NCBI RefSeq assembly: GCF_000429025.1
Contig: NZ_KE386834.1
Span: 210,741 to 274,740 of the forward strand
DNA: 64,000 nt
Origin: Actinospineispora spinosispora DSM 44797
Lineage (GTDB): Bacteria > Actinomycetota > Actinomycetes > Mycobacteriales > Pseudonocardiaceae
Direction of reading: 5' to 3'
Shown here: piece by piece, positions 48,954 to 58,054 of the stretch
Layout of the letters: every line of letters starts with the position of its first letter
Position numbering within the stretch: position 1 is the stretch's first letter
Program-made: the position numbers and the translations under genes
Notes under the pieces: model-generated
The model's input: the letters and a program-made list of their open reading frames with translations, nothing else
Database searches by the model: none
What the model was told of the DNA's origin: nothing

Positions 48954-50283
48954 AGCCCACGTCGGGTACTGGTGTGAGCGAGCCTGGGTCGGGGACGGGG
49001 TTGCCGATCGGGTGCTGGTCGAGGTGGACGACGCCGGTGTGATCAGCGCCGTCGCCACCGGACAGGAGCCGCCGGAGGGCGCCCATCGGCTGGGCGGCGT
49101 GGTGTTCCCCGGGTTCGCCAACGGGCACTCGCACGCGTTCCACCGGGCGCTGCGCGGGCGCACCCACGGTGACGGCGGCACGTTCTGGACCTGGCGCGAG
49201 GCGATGTACCGGCTCGCCCAGCGGCTTGACCCGGACAGCTACCACCAGCTGGCCAGGCTCGTGTTCGCCGAGATGGCGCTCGCCGGCTACACCGCCGTCG
49301 GCGAGTTCCACTATCTGCACCACGCACCCGGGGGCCGACGCTACGCCGATCCGAACGCGATGGGCACCGCGCTCGTCGAGGCGGCCCGCGAGGCCGGAGT
49401 CCGGCTCACGCTGCTGGACACCTGCTACCTCAGCGGCGGCCTCGACGACACCGGCTACCTGCCGTTGTCGCCGGAGCAGACCCGGTTCTCCGACGGCGAC
49501 GTGGACGGTTGGCTGGCTCGCGTCGGCGAGCTGACCGGCGACGACACGGTTCGCATCGGCGCGGCCGTCCATTCGGTGCGCGCGGTTCCGGCGACCGCGT
49601 TCGGCCGGGTCGCCGAGGGGTGCGCCGGACGACCGCTACACGTGCACCTGTCCGAACAGCCCGCCGAGAACGAGGCCTGTCAGGCCGTCCACGGCTGCTC
49701 GCCGACCCGGCTGCTCGCCGATTCGGGGCTACTCGGCCCGGACACCACCGCCGTGCACGCCACCCACCTGTCAGGCGACGACATCAGCCTGCTCGGCGGC
49801 TCCCGCACGACCGCGTGCTTCTGCCCGAGCACCGAGGGCGACCTGGCCGACGGCATCGGCCCGGCCCGCGAGCTGGCCGACGCCGGCAGCCCGATCAGCC
49901 TGGGCAGTGACCAGCACGCGGTCGTCGACCCGCTTCTGGAGGCCAGGGCCTTGGAACACGGTGAACGGCTGCGGACCGGGCGGCGAGGCCGCTTCGACCC
50001 GGCCCAGCTCGTCCGGTCCGCCACCGAGCACGGCCACCGGTCCCTCGGCTGGGACAGCGGACGGATCGCCCCCGGCGCACTGTGCGATCTGGTGTCGCTG
50101 CGGCCCGACACCCCACGCACCGGCGGTGCACTCCCCGGGCAGCTCGTGCTGGCCGCCACGTCCGCCGATGTGCACAGTGTGGTGGTGGGTGGGCGAGTGA
50201 TCGTCCAGGATGGGGTGCATCGCGCATTCGGCGAGCTGGGGCGAGACCTTGCGCGAACCATCGGGGGGTTGTGGGGACCATGA
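48913..50283 (+). CDS. hutF: Formimidoylglutamate deiminase
   Basis: This 456-aa amidohydrolase converts formimidoylglutamate to N-formylglutamate and ammonia. The metal motif is GFANGHSHAFHRAL (His72, His74) and later LHVHLSEQPAENEACQAVHG, AVHATHL and SLGSDQHAVVDPLLEARAL are typical of HutF. The family usually starts close to YWCERAW. Here the only in-frame start before it is GTG 48913, inside the hairpin, which adds VSGEWSQGTTRHSR. That GTG overlaps the M20 stop by 4 bp. The stop overlaps hutI. Confidence 0.92.
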   Translation: MSGEWSQGTTRHSRAHVGYWCERAWVGDGVADRVLVEVDDAGVISAVATGQEPPEGAHRLGGVVFPGFANGHSHAFHRALRGRTHGDGGTFWTWREAMYRLAQRLDPDSYHQLARLVFAEMALAGYTAVGEFHYLHHAPGGRRYADPNAMGTALVEAAREAGVRLTLLDTCYLSGGLDDTGYLPLSPEQTRFSDGDVDGWLARVGELTGDDTVRIGAAVHSVRAVPATAFGRVAEGCAGRPLHVHLSEQPAENEACQAVHGCSPTRLLADSGLLGPDTTAVHATHLSGDDISLLGGSRTTACFCPSTEGDLADGIGPARELADAGSPISLGSDQHAVVDPLLEARALEHGERLRTGRRGRFDPAQLVRSATEHGHRSLGWDSGRIAPGALCDLVSLRPDTPRTGGALPGQLVLAATSADVHSVVVGGRVIVQDGVHRAFGELGRDLARTIGGLWGP

Positions 50284-51437
50284 GCATGGTGATCACCGGC
50301 ATCGGTGAGCTGACGACGAACGACGACGAGCTCGGCACGGTGACGGACGCGGCGCTGGTGCTGACCGACGGGCTCGTCGAGTGGGTGGGCTCCTCGGCGA
50401 ACGCGCCGGAGGCCGACGAGCGGGTCGACCTGCAGGGACGGGCGGCGCTGCCCGGCTGGGTGGACAGCCACAGCCACCTGCTGTTCGCCGGTGATCGGAC
50501 CGCCGAGTTCGGCGCCCGCATGGCTGGCGCGCCCTACCAGGCTGGCGGCATCGCGGTCACCGTCGAGGCGACCAGGGCGGCGAGCGACGTCGAGCTGGCG
50601 AAGAACCTGCGCCGCCACGTCGCGGAGGCCGCCGCGCAGGGCACCACGTACCTGGAGACGAAGACCGGCTACGGCCTCACCGTCGACGACGAGGAACGGG
50701 CCGCACGAATCGCCACCAGCTACGCCGACGAAGTGACGTTCCTCGGTGCGCACCTGGTGCCCGACGGCTGGGTGCCCGACGACTACGTCGACCTGGTGTG
50801 CGGTCCGATGCTGGACGCCGTCGCGCCGTACGTGCGGTGGGCGGACGTGTTCTGCGAGACCGGTGCGTTCGACGCCGACCAGAGCCGCGCGGTGCTCACC
50901 GCGTCCGCGGAACGCGGCCTGGGCCTGCGCGTGCACGGCAACCAGCTCGGACCCGGTCCCGGAGTGGCGCTCGCGGTCGAGATGAGCGCCGCGAGCGTCG
51001 ACCACTGCACGCACCTGAGCGCCGCGGACGTGGACGCGCTCGCCGGTTCGGACACCGTGGCGACGCTGCTCCCGGCCTGTGACCTGTCGACCCGTCAACC
51101 GCTGCCGGACGCCCGCGCGCTGCTCGACGCCGGCGCCACGGTCGCGTTGGCCTCCAACTGCAACCCGGGCTCGTCGTACACATCGTCGATGGCGTTCTGC
51201 GTGGCCACGGCGGTGCTGCAGATGCGGATGAGCGTCGCCGAGGCGGTCCGCGCCGCCACCTGGGGCGGCGCGCGGGCGCTGCGCCGCGAGGAGGGCACCG
51301 GCGCGGTCGGCGTCCTGCGCCCGGGCAGCCGGGCGGACGTCCACGTCCTCGACGCCCCCTCGGTGACCCACCTCGCCTACCGCCCCGGAGTGCCGCTCAC
51401 CTACGCAGTGTGGCGGGCAGGCCTGCGCATCCACTGA
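50280..51437 (+). CDS. hutI: Imidazolonepropionase
   Basis: This 385-aa amidohydrolase opens imidazolonepropionate to formimidoylglutamate. VDSHSHLLFAGDR supplies metal ligands His64 and His66; TTYLETKTGYGL, VHGNQLGPGPGVALAVE and NCNPGSSYTSSM are typical. ATG 50280 overlaps the hutF stop (ATGA). It completes the histidine to formylglutamate route. Confidence 0.95.
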   Translation: MSMVITGIGELTTNDDELGTVTDAALVLTDGLVEWVGSSANAPEADERVDLQGRAALPGWVDSHSHLLFAGDRTAEFGARMAGAPYQAGGIAVTVEATRAASDVELAKNLRRHVAEAAAQGTTYLETKTGYGLTVDDEERAARIATSYADEVTFLGAHLVPDGWVPDDYVDLVCGPMLDAVAPYVRWADVFCETGAFDADQSRAVLTASAERGLGLRVHGNQLGPGPGVALAVEMSAASVDHCTHLSAADVDALAGSDTVATLLPACDLSTRQPLPDARALLDAGATVALASNCNPGSSYTSSMAFCVATAVLQMRMSVAEAVRAATWGGARALRREEGTGAVGVLRPGSRADVHVLDAPSVTHLAYRPGVPLTYAVWRAGLRIH

Positions 51438-51481
51438 GCCGTAGCGGAATGGGCGCGGGCGAACGGTTGTTGGCACCGGGC

Positions 51482-51892
51482 ATGGCTGAACTGACGGAAG
51501 ACGTGCGCGCCCTGCTCAGCGCACGCAACATGGCTCACGTGGCGACGCTGATGGCGGACGGATCACCGCACGTCTCGCCGGTGTGGATCTCGGTGGAGGG
51601 CGACCGGCTGGCGATCTTCTCCACCGAGGCACATCTCAAGGTGCGCAACCTGCGCCGCGACGCCCGCGTCGGCATCTCGGTGACCGACGAGGAGAACCCG
51701 TACCGCTCGGTGATCATCAGAGGCCGGGTCGTCGAGGAGATCGAGAACGACGAGGCGATCGAGATCATGGACCGGATGAGCAACCGCTACGTCGGTGTCG
51801 ACTTCCCGGTGCGCAAGTCCATCGTGTCGTTCATCGAGCCGGAGAAGGTGGCATTGAAGGAGCTGCCGTTCCAGCATCCGCGGCCGGCCTGA
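51482..51892 (+). CDS. PPOX-class F420/FMN-dependent oxidoreductase
   Basis: This 136-aa protein is a split-barrel flavin or F420-binding protein: LSARNMAHVATLMADGSPHV, then SPVWISVEGDRLAIFSTEAH and KVRNLRRDARVGISVTD. Actinobacterial members use F420 to reduce small molecules. Substrate unknown. ATG 51482 is 44 bp after hutI. Followed by a strong palindrome. Confidence 0.85.
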   Translation: MAELTEDVRALLSARNMAHVATLMADGSPHVSPVWISVEGDRLAIFSTEAHLKVRNLRRDARVGISVTDEENPYRSVIIRGRVVEEIENDEAIEIMDRMSNRYVGVDFPVRKSIVSFIEPEKVALKELPFQHPRPA

Positions 51893-51922
51893 CCGGGTAG
51901 CGGAACCCTCTGGTCGGCCGGC

Positions 51923-52010
51923 CCGCGGGCGGCTTTGCACATCTACGTGCTGTGTCGCACATGTCCGGACATGTGCGACACAGCACGAACACGTGCAAAG
52001 CCGCCCGCGG
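51923..52010. terminator. Bidirectional terminator, GTCGCA-family palindrome copy 4
   Basis: An 88-nt palindrome with outer arms CCGCGGGCGGCTTTGCAC and GTGCAAAGCCGCCCGCGG and core GTGCTGTGTCGCACATGTCC lies between the convergent PPOX and malQ genes. Confidence 0.88.
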
Positions 52011-52014
52011 TGCG

Positions 52015-53982
52015 CTAGGAGCGGGTGCGGAACGCGGCGGTGACGGCCGCTACGCGGGGGTCCGTGCGCAGGGCCTCCAGGGTCACCGGGAGGGGGAGGC
52101 GCCAGTTGGGGTACTCGTCGACCGTGCCGGGCAGGTTGGGCTGGCGGGGTTCGGCGATCACGTCGTACGGCGAGATCAGTGCCAGCCGGCACGGCGTCCT
52201 GGCCAGGAGCTCGTGCATCGCCAGGATGATCGCCTGCTCGTCCGGCTCCTCGGGGGTGTCCGGCAGCAGCGACTCGGACCGCAGCAGCGCCAGCCACTCG
52301 GTGCGCTCCCGGGCGGCGGCGTCGCGCTCGGCCGGAACGTCGTCGAGCAGGCCGAGGTCGGCGCGGATCGTGACGTGCTCGCCGCGCAGGAACCCCGCCG
52401 CGGTCGGAAGGTCGTGGGTCGACAGGCTGGCCGCGCTGCGTTCCGGCCACCGTCCCGGAGCCAGCAGCGGTTCACCGGGTGCCGACTCGTCGCGCGCGAA
52501 CCAGGCCACCGAGCAGCCCAGCATCTCCTGCGCCGCCAGCGCCTCGGTGACCTCCGGCTCGACCGTGCCCAGGTCCTCGCCGACGACGACCGCGTTCGCC
52601 CGGTGCGCCTCCAGCGCGAGTACCGCCAGCATGGCGTCCGCGTCGTAGTGCACATAGGTGCCCCGGTCCGGTTCGTCACCCGGCGGCACCCACCACAGCC
52701 GCCACAGCCCGGCCACGTGGTCGATCCGCAGCCCGTCCGCGTGCGACAGCACCGCGCGGAGCATGTCGCGGAACGCCGCGTACCCGGTCTCGGCGAGCCG
52801 GTCGGGACGCCACGGCGGCAGTCCCCAGTTCTGTCCGCGAGGGGTGAAATCGTCCGGCGGGGCGCCGACCGACACCCCGGTCGCCAGCACGTCGGCCAAC
52901 GCCCAGGCGTCCGCGCCTTCCGGGTCGACCCCGACCGCGAGGTCGTGCAGCACGCCGAGCGACATGCCCGAGTCCCGCGCGGCGGTCCGGACGGCCGCGA
53001 GCTGCTCGGTACACCGCTGCTGCACCCAGCCATGGAACGCGACCCGCTCGGTGCGACTGGACTCCACGGCCGAGCTGGTCGGATCGCGCAGCTCGGCCGG
53101 CCACAGCGTCCACCGTCCGCCGTGCTTTTCGGCCAACGCGCAGTAGGTGGCGAAGTCGATCAGGCCCGCGCTGGGGTCGACCGGCTCGGGGCGCCCCGCC
53201 GAGCGCCACAGCAGCTCCAGCGCGGACCGCTTCGCCGCCCACGTGAGGTCGTGGTCGATGCGCCACCGAGCGGGCGCGACGCGCAGCGCGTCCACCTCGG
53301 CGCGGGTGTCCGGGTCGGCGTGTCGGTAGGCGTCCAGGTCCTCGATCCGCAGCGCGAGCGGGTTGGCGAAGCGTCTGCTGGACGGCGTGTACGGGGAGGG
53401 CTGCACGGGGTGCGTCGGACCGGGCGCGTGTAGCGGGTTGAGCAGCACCGCCCCCGCGCCGTGCTCGGCCGCGGTCCACTTCACGAACTCGCGCAGGTCA
53501 CCGAGGTCCCCGATGCCCCAGGAGCGTTCCGAGGTCAGCGCGTAGAGCTGCAGCATCCAGCCCCAGGTCCGCTCCGGGGTCGGGACCTGAGCGGGGGCGA
53601 CGACCACCGAGCCGTACTGCTCGGTCCCGTTCACGACGCCGGTGAGGTGGTACCAACCGGGGCTCAGGCCGGTGGGCAGCTCGTCGCGCAGGTCGGTCCG
53701 CGTGCCGTCCTCGGCGACCAGCTGCCGCGCACCGGCGACCTGCCGGGGGCCGTCGCCGACCCGCAGCGCGACGGTGGGCGCCCACGCGGCCGAGTGCTTC
53801 CGTTCGGCGACGGCGGCCAGCTCGCGGCGTCGGTCGGTCTCCGTCGTCGCGTCGACGTCCAGCAGGCCCAGCACCCGCACGACCACGTCCGGATCGACCT
53901 GGACCGGACGGCGCCGCCCGTCGAGGTAGCTCGTCGCCACACCGTGCGCGGCGGCGAGCTGCTCCAGGTCGCCGGTACTCAG
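52015..53982 (-). CDS. malQ: 4-alpha-glucanotransferase (amylomaltase)
   Basis: This protein of about 655 aa disproportionates maltodextrins (GH77). The N-terminal part begins DLEQLAAAHGVATSYLDG, as in actinobacterial MalQ. The catalytic part has WGIGDLGDLREFV, ADGLRIDHVAGLWRLWWV, VVGEDLGTVEPEV and STHDLPTAAGF. No ATG, GTG or TTG codes for the conserved start. A CTG at 53982 overlaps the upstream permease stop in a CTGA arrangement identical to the usual ATGA coupling, so CTG initiation is likely. GTG 53940 would cut the first helix. Confidence 0.9.
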   Translation of the reverse strand: MSTGDLEQLAAAHGVATSYLDGRRRPVQVDPDVVVRVLGLLDVDATTETDRRRELAAVAERKHSAAWAPTVALRVGDGPRQVAGARQLVAEDGTRTDLRDELPTGLSPGWYHLTGVVNGTEQYGSVVVAPAQVPTPERTWGWMLQLYALTSERSWGIGDLGDLREFVKWTAAEHGAGAVLLNPLHAPGPTHPVQPSPYTPSSRRFANPLALRIEDLDAYRHADPDTRAEVDALRVAPARWRIDHDLTWAAKRSALELLWRSAGRPEPVDPSAGLIDFATYCALAEKHGGRWTLWPAELRDPTSSAVESSRTERVAFHGWVQQRCTEQLAAVRTAARDSGMSLGVLHDLAVGVDPEGADAWALADVLATGVSVGAPPDDFTPRGQNWGLPPWRPDRLAETGYAAFRDMLRAVLSHADGLRIDHVAGLWRLWWVPPGDEPDRGTYVHYDADAMLAVLALEAHRANAVVVGEDLGTVEPEVTEALAAQEMLGCSVAWFARDESAPGEPLLAPGRWPERSAASLSTHDLPTAAGFLRGEHVTIRADLGLLDDVPAERDAAARERTEWLALLRSESLLPDTPEEPDEQAIILAMHELLARTPCRLALISPYDVIAEPRQPNLPGTVDEYPNWRLPLPVTLEALRTDPRVAAVTAAFRTRS

Positions 53983-54785
53983 GTCACGTCCCTGGTCTGG
54001 GCCACGGCGGCACCGGCGAGCACCGCGACCAGCGCATACCCGAAGAAGATCAGCAACGCGAGCCACCAGGGCAGCGGCGAACCGGTCGACAGGCTGAACG
54101 CACCGTTGTCGACCAGCCCCTGCAACGCCCACGCGGCCGAACCGCCGGGCAGGAACTCGTCGATCTGACCGGTGTCGGTGAACCTGGCGACGCCGGTGAT
54201 GAGCCCTTCGGCGAGCAGCAGGTAGACCAGCACGCCGAGGATGGCGCCGACCTGGTTGTCGATGAGCGTGCCCACCCCGACCCCGATGACCGCCCACAGC
54301 GCGAAGACCATCATCCCGACGGCGCCGATGGCGAGCATCGAGGACAGCTCGTCGCTGGTCATCTGACCACCGCCGGCCAGGATCCCGAGCAGGCCCAGGA
54401 TCCAGCAGGCCAGCCCGTAGCCGGCGCCGACGACCGCGGCGACGACGACCTTGGCGACCAGCAGCTGCGGTCGGCCGGGCGCGGTGAGGTAGCTGGTGGT
54501 GATCGTGCGGTGGCGGAACTCCGAGGACGCGCACACCACCCCGAACACGACGGCGAACTTGCTGCCGAACGAGCTCAGTGCGAGCGCCTGCGGGGCCGGC
54601 GCGGAGAACGTCAGACCGCCGATCTCGGCCAGAGCCAGCCCGACCAGCGCACACAGCACGACCGCGGGGATCAGCAGTGCCCACCACGCGGCGGTCGAGA
54701 AGGTCTTGCGGAACTCGGAGATCAGCAGTGCCAGCACGACCGTGGGTGACCAGCCGGTCTGCTGCGTCGGTGCCGGTGCGCTCAT
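53979..54785 (-). CDS. ABC-2 type transporter permease
   Basis: This 268-aa membrane protein has about six helices (for example WWALLIPAVVLCALVGLALA and LGVLVYLLLAEGLITGV) and is typical of ABC-2 exporters. FRHRTITTSYLTAPGRPQLL is the conserved cytoplasmic segment. It starts by overlapping the ATPase gene stop and ends overlapping malQ. Export substrate unknown. Confidence 0.87.
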   Translation of the reverse strand: MSAPAPTQQTGWSPTVVLALLISEFRKTFSTAAWWALLIPAVVLCALVGLALAEIGGLTFSAPAPQALALSSFGSKFAVVFGVVCASSEFRHRTITTSYLTAPGRPQLLVAKVVVAAVVGAGYGLACWILGLLGILAGGGQMTSDELSSMLAIGAVGMMVFALWAVIGVGVGTLIDNQVGAILGVLVYLLLAEGLITGVARFTDTGQIDEFLPGGSAAWALQGLVDNGAFSLSTGSPLPWWLALLIFFGYALVAVLAGAAVAQTRDVT

Positions 54786-55882
54786 CGCTTCTGCTCTCCT
54801 TCCGAAGGCTCGGCCGGTTCCTGCGCGGGCGGCGGTGGCGCCGGCGGGAACTCCGGGGTGGGCGAGCTCGGCCGCGCGAACGGGCTCGGCTGCTGGGGCT
54901 GCGGATAGCCGGGCGGCACGGCCGGAATCTGGCCGGTCAACGGCGGCGGCGTGTACTGCCCGTTCGGCTGGTACTGGCCGTTGGTGAGCTCGAAGAAGTG
55001 CCGCTCCAGGTCGGTCCGCTCCTCGGCGATCCCGTACAGCGCGACCCCGGCCGCGAGTGCGACCTCACCGACCGTCGTGCTGGTCGCCCCGGTGACCGCG
55101 AGGCCGCCCTCGGGCAGCGCTTGGACGTCGGTGATACCTCGTTCGGCGAGTGCGATGGCGAGTTTCGCCTGGTCCGCGCACTGCACCTTGAGCCGGCTCT
55201 GCGTTCCGCCGCCGAGCTGCGCGAGGCTGCCCTCGTACACGCTCGCGCCCTGGCTGATGATCACGACGTGGTCGACGGTCTGCTCGATCTCGGCGAGCTG
55301 GTGGCTGGACACCAGGACGGTGCGCCCGGACGAGGCGAACGCGCGCAGGAAACCGCGCAGCCACGCGACACCCTCCGGGTCGAGCCCGGACCCCGGTTCG
55401 TCCAGCACGAGTACCTGCGGGTCGCCGAGCAGCGCGGTCGCCAGTGCCAGCCGCTGCCGCATCCCGAGTGAGAAGCCGCCGACCTTGCGGTGTGCCGCGT
55501 CGGTCAGCCCGACCAGCGCGAGCACCTCGTCGGCGCGGTGATCGGGCACACCGATCGCCGCCGTGTAGATCCGCAGGTGAGCGCGCGCGGTACGGGACTT
55601 GTGGAAGCCCTGCGAGTCGAGCACCGCCCCCACCACCCTGGCCGGATGGGCCAGCTGGTCGTAGTGCACGCCGCCGATCGTGGCCTCGCCGTCGTTGGCC
55701 GTGACCAGGCCGAGCACGATGCGCAACGTCGTGGTCTTCCCCGCGCCGTTCGGACCGAGGAAACCGGTCACCCTGCCTGGTTCCACCGTGAAGCTCAGGC
55801 CGCGGACCGCCTCGACCGAGCCGAACTGCTTGCGCAGGTTCCGGACCAGGATGCGGCCGGTGCCGTCGTAGGAGACGTTCAT
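54782..55882 (-). CDS. ABC transporter ATPase with Pro-rich C-terminal tail
   Basis: This 366-aa protein has an ABC domain with Walker A GPNGAGKTTT, signature FSLGMRQRLALATALLG and Walker B VLVLDEPGSGLDPEG. After a small domain to about residue 300 a Pro/Gln-rich tail follows (YPQPQQPSPFARPSSP), unusual for this family. ATG 55882 is used; a TTG lies one codon upstream. Coupled to the permease downstream. Confidence 0.9.
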   Translation of the reverse strand: MNVSYDGTGRILVRNLRKQFGSVEAVRGLSFTVEPGRVTGFLGPNGAGKTTTLRIVLGLVTANDGEATIGGVHYDQLAHPARVVGAVLDSQGFHKSRTARAHLRIYTAAIGVPDHRADEVLALVGLTDAAHRKVGGFSLGMRQRLALATALLGDPQVLVLDEPGSGLDPEGVAWLRGFLRAFASSGRTVLVSSHQLAEIEQTVDHVVIISQGASVYEGSLAQLGGGTQSRLKVQCADQAKLAIALAERGITDVQALPEGGLAVTGATSTTVGEVALAAGVALYGIAEERTDLERHFFELTNGQYQPNGQYTPPPLTGQIPAVPPGYPQPQQPSPFARPSSPTPEFPPAPPPPAQEPAEPSEGEQKR

Positions 55883-55912
55883 CAAGCCCCATACTGCCTG
55901 ATGGCGCCGTAC

Positions 55913-56881
55913 TCAGTTCGAGACGGTTGTGGCGGAGGCGAACACGGTGCGCGCGTACTCGCCGACCTCGGCGATCACCTCGCCCGCCCGGTCGACGGAG
56001 CCGGCGAGCCAGCAGAAGCCGTGCGCCATGGACTCGTTGTGGCAGGCGCGCACCGGCACACCCGCGTCGGCCAGCGCGTTCGCGTAGGCGAGTCCTTCAT
56101 CGCGTACCGGGTCGAAACCCGCCGTGACGACCATGGCCGGCGGAAGCCCCGACAGATCGGGCGCGCGCAGCGGCGACAACAGCGGGTCGGCGGGATCGAC
56201 GCGGCGCCCGGCCGCTCCCAGGTAGTGGCTGGCGAACCAGTCGAGATCCCGCACGGTCAGCAGATGGTCCTTGGCCTGCTGGGTGCGCGACGGCCAGCTG
56301 CCGACGAAGTCGGTCGTCGGGTACAGCAGCAGCTGCACCGCCAGCACCAGCTCACCCTGACGCAGCGCGAGCTGCGCGACCACCGCGGCGAGGTTCGCGC
56401 CGGTGCTGTCGCCCGCGACCCCGATCCGGGTGGGGTCCCCGCCGAGCTCGTCGGCGTGCTCGGTCAGCCATCCGGTGGCCGCCTGGCAGTCCAGTACCGC
56501 GGCCGGGAACGGCGCCTCGGGTGCCTTCCGGTACTGGACCGACGCGATCACCGCGCCCGCCGCGTTGGCCAGCGCGCGGCACGGCCGGTCCGCGACGTCC
56601 AGGTCACCCAGGACGAACCCGCCGCCGTGCAGGTAGACGATCAGCGGGAGCAGCGCCTCGGGCTCGGCCTCCCGGGGACGGTAGATGCGGGTCGGCAGCA
56701 TCCCGGCCGGACCGGGGACGTCCAGCTCCACGACCGTGTCGACCGGTTCGGGATCACCCTGCAACGCGGTCATACCGCTGAACGCGGAACGGGCCTCGGT
56801 GACACTGAGATCCGCGAAGTCCGCCATCCCCCGGGCACGACACAGCGCGATGACGTCGTGCACCTGCGGGTCGAGCGCCAT
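55913..56881 (-). CDS. Alpha/beta hydrolase, hormone-sensitive-lipase family
   Basis: This 322-aa esterase has the oxyanion motif YLHGGGFVLGD and the nucleophile GDSTGANLAA; Asp in GFDPVRDEG and His in MAHGFCWL complete the triad. No signal peptide is present. Substrate likely a short acyl ester. It stands 28 bp from the ABC ATPase start in the same direction. Confidence 0.9.
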   Translation of the reverse strand: MALDPQVHDVIALCRARGMADFADLSVTEARSAFSGMTALQGDPEPVDTVVELDVPGPAGMLPTRIYRPREAEPEALLPLIVYLHGGGFVLGDLDVADRPCRALANAAGAVIASVQYRKAPEAPFPAAVLDCQAATGWLTEHADELGGDPTRIGVAGDSTGANLAAVVAQLALRQGELVLAVQLLLYPTTDFVGSWPSRTQQAKDHLLTVRDLDWFASHYLGAAGRRVDPADPLLSPLRAPDLSGLPPAMVVTAGFDPVRDEGLAYANALADAGVPVRACHNESMAHGFCWLAGSVDRAGEVIAEVGEYARTVFASATTVSN

Positions 56882-57017
56882 CGCGACCTCCCACCTGGGC
56901 TCGGGGCGTCGTACACAACAGCAGTCAGGGGCACCCGGTCAACCGCGCGTCACCCGTCCGGTAGCACGCCTGGCGAAATTGCATCCGCTCGGGGGAGGAC
57001 CATCCGGTGTACAAACC

Positions 57018-57027
57018 AAACCGGTTT
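57018..57027. promoter_or_regulatory. Palindromic operator candidate and promoter of the cysteine operon
   Basis: AAACCGGTTT is a perfect 10-bp palindrome just upstream of a -10-like TGAAAT (57033-57038). The leader ATG begins 7 bp after the hexamer, so the transcript may be leaderless. Confidence 0.4.
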
Positions 57028-57044
57028 TGTGGTGAAATGGGGGC

Positions 57045-57125
57045 ATGCGGACCGCCGACCTCCTTGACCCGTTCTGGGCGGGGCGTCGCGGCGACTGCTT
57101 CGACCAGTGCTGTTGCCAGGGCTGA
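57045..57125 (+). CDS. Cysteine-rich leader peptide
   Basis: This 26-aa peptide ends CFDQCCCQG, with four cysteines among its last nine residues. It lies 45 bp upstream of a cysteine dioxygenase-like gene and a rhodanese gene. Polycysteine leader ORFs that sense cysteine-tRNA charging are known upstream of such operons in mycobacteria. Stalling at the CCC tract during cysteine shortage would change expression of the operon. ATG start, apparently leaderless. Confidence 0.8.
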   Translation: MRTADLLDPFWAGRRGDCFDQCCCQG

Positions 57126-57170
57126 GTTCTCACCGGCCCTGTTTTCTAGCGACACACTGGAGTACCCGCT

Positions 57171-57662
57171 GTGACCGTTACCGCGCCGACCTCGCTCGCC
57201 CTGCCGGAGCTGCGAGGGCTCACCCGTCGGATCGCCGATGAGGTCAGGGCCGGCCTGCACACGGTGCACGTCGACCCCGAGCAGCGCTGGTACCAGCTGC
57301 TGTCCAGCGACGGCTACGTCGACGTCTGGCTGATCAGCTGGGCCCGCGAGCAGACCGCCGAGCTGCACGACCACGCCGGCTCGCTCGGCGCGTTGACCGT
57401 GGTGCGCGGCGCGCTCACCGAGCAACGCTGGGTCCCGGCGAGTGCGCAGCTGCGCACCCGGTCGCTGCGCGCCGGGACGAGTGTGGGCTTTCCGCCCGGT
57501 TACGTGCACGATGTGACCAACACCGCCGTCGAACCGGCGGTGAGCGTGCATGCGTACTCGCCGCCGTTGACCGCGATGTCGTACTACCAGGTCGAGCCCG
57601 GTGGTCTGCTGCGCAGGACACGCAGCGAACTGACCACCGAGCCGGAGAAGGTGCACGCGTGA
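57171..57662 (+). CDS. Cysteine dioxygenase-type cupin protein
   Basis: This 163-aa protein is a thiol-dioxygenase cupin. The iron ligands are visible in ELHDHAGSLGALTVVRGAL (His66, His68) and GYVHDVTNTA. It likely oxidises cysteine to cysteine sulfinate. It follows a cysteine leader peptide and overlaps a rhodanese gene, which supports a role in cysteine breakdown. GTG start. Confidence 0.88.
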   Translation: MTVTAPTSLALPELRGLTRRIADEVRAGLHTVHVDPEQRWYQLLSSDGYVDVWLISWAREQTAELHDHAGSLGALTVVRGALTEQRWVPASAQLRTRSLRAGTSVGFPPGYVHDVTNTAVEPAVSVHAYSPPLTAMSYYQVEPGGLLRRTRSELTTEPEKVHA

Positions 57663-58054
57663 GCCACCTGACGATCGATGAGATGCTGGCCAACGCGCGC
57701 GCCCGGCTGACCAGGCTGGAACCGGTCAGCGCGCAGCACGCGGTGGCCGCCGGTGCCCTGTTCGTCGACATCCGCCCGGACTGGCAACGCTCGTCGGAGG
57801 GCAGCATCCCGGGCGCGATGCTGATCGAACGCAACCACCTGGAATGGCGCCTCGACCCGACATCCGACGCCCGGATCGAGCAGGCCGTCGATCACGACGT
57901 CGCCGTGGTGATCTTCTGCTCCGAGGGCTACACCTCGAGCCTGGCGGCCGCATCGCTACAGGACCTGGGCCTGCACCGGGCCACCGACCTGGTCGGCGGC
58001 TTCCAGGCCTGGAAAGCGGCGGGCTTGCCAACCGGCGGGCCCCCGCGCGTCTAA
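57659..58054 (+). CDS. Rhodanese-like sulfurtransferase
   Basis: This 131-aa single-domain rhodanese has the active-site loop CSEGYTSS with Cys87 and the flanking DIRPDWQRSSEGSIPGAMLI and DLVGGFQAWKAAGLP. It is coupled to the dioxygenase by a 4-bp overlap. The last six residues GGPPRV and the TAA stop are encoded by the start of a long intergenic repeat. Confidence 0.9.
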   Translation: MSHLTIDEMLANARARLTRLEPVSAQHAVAAGALFVDIRPDWQRSSEGSIPGAMLIERNHLEWRLDPTSDARIEQAVDHDVAVVIFCSEGYTSSLAAASLQDLGLHRATDLVGGFQAWKAAGLPTGGPPRV

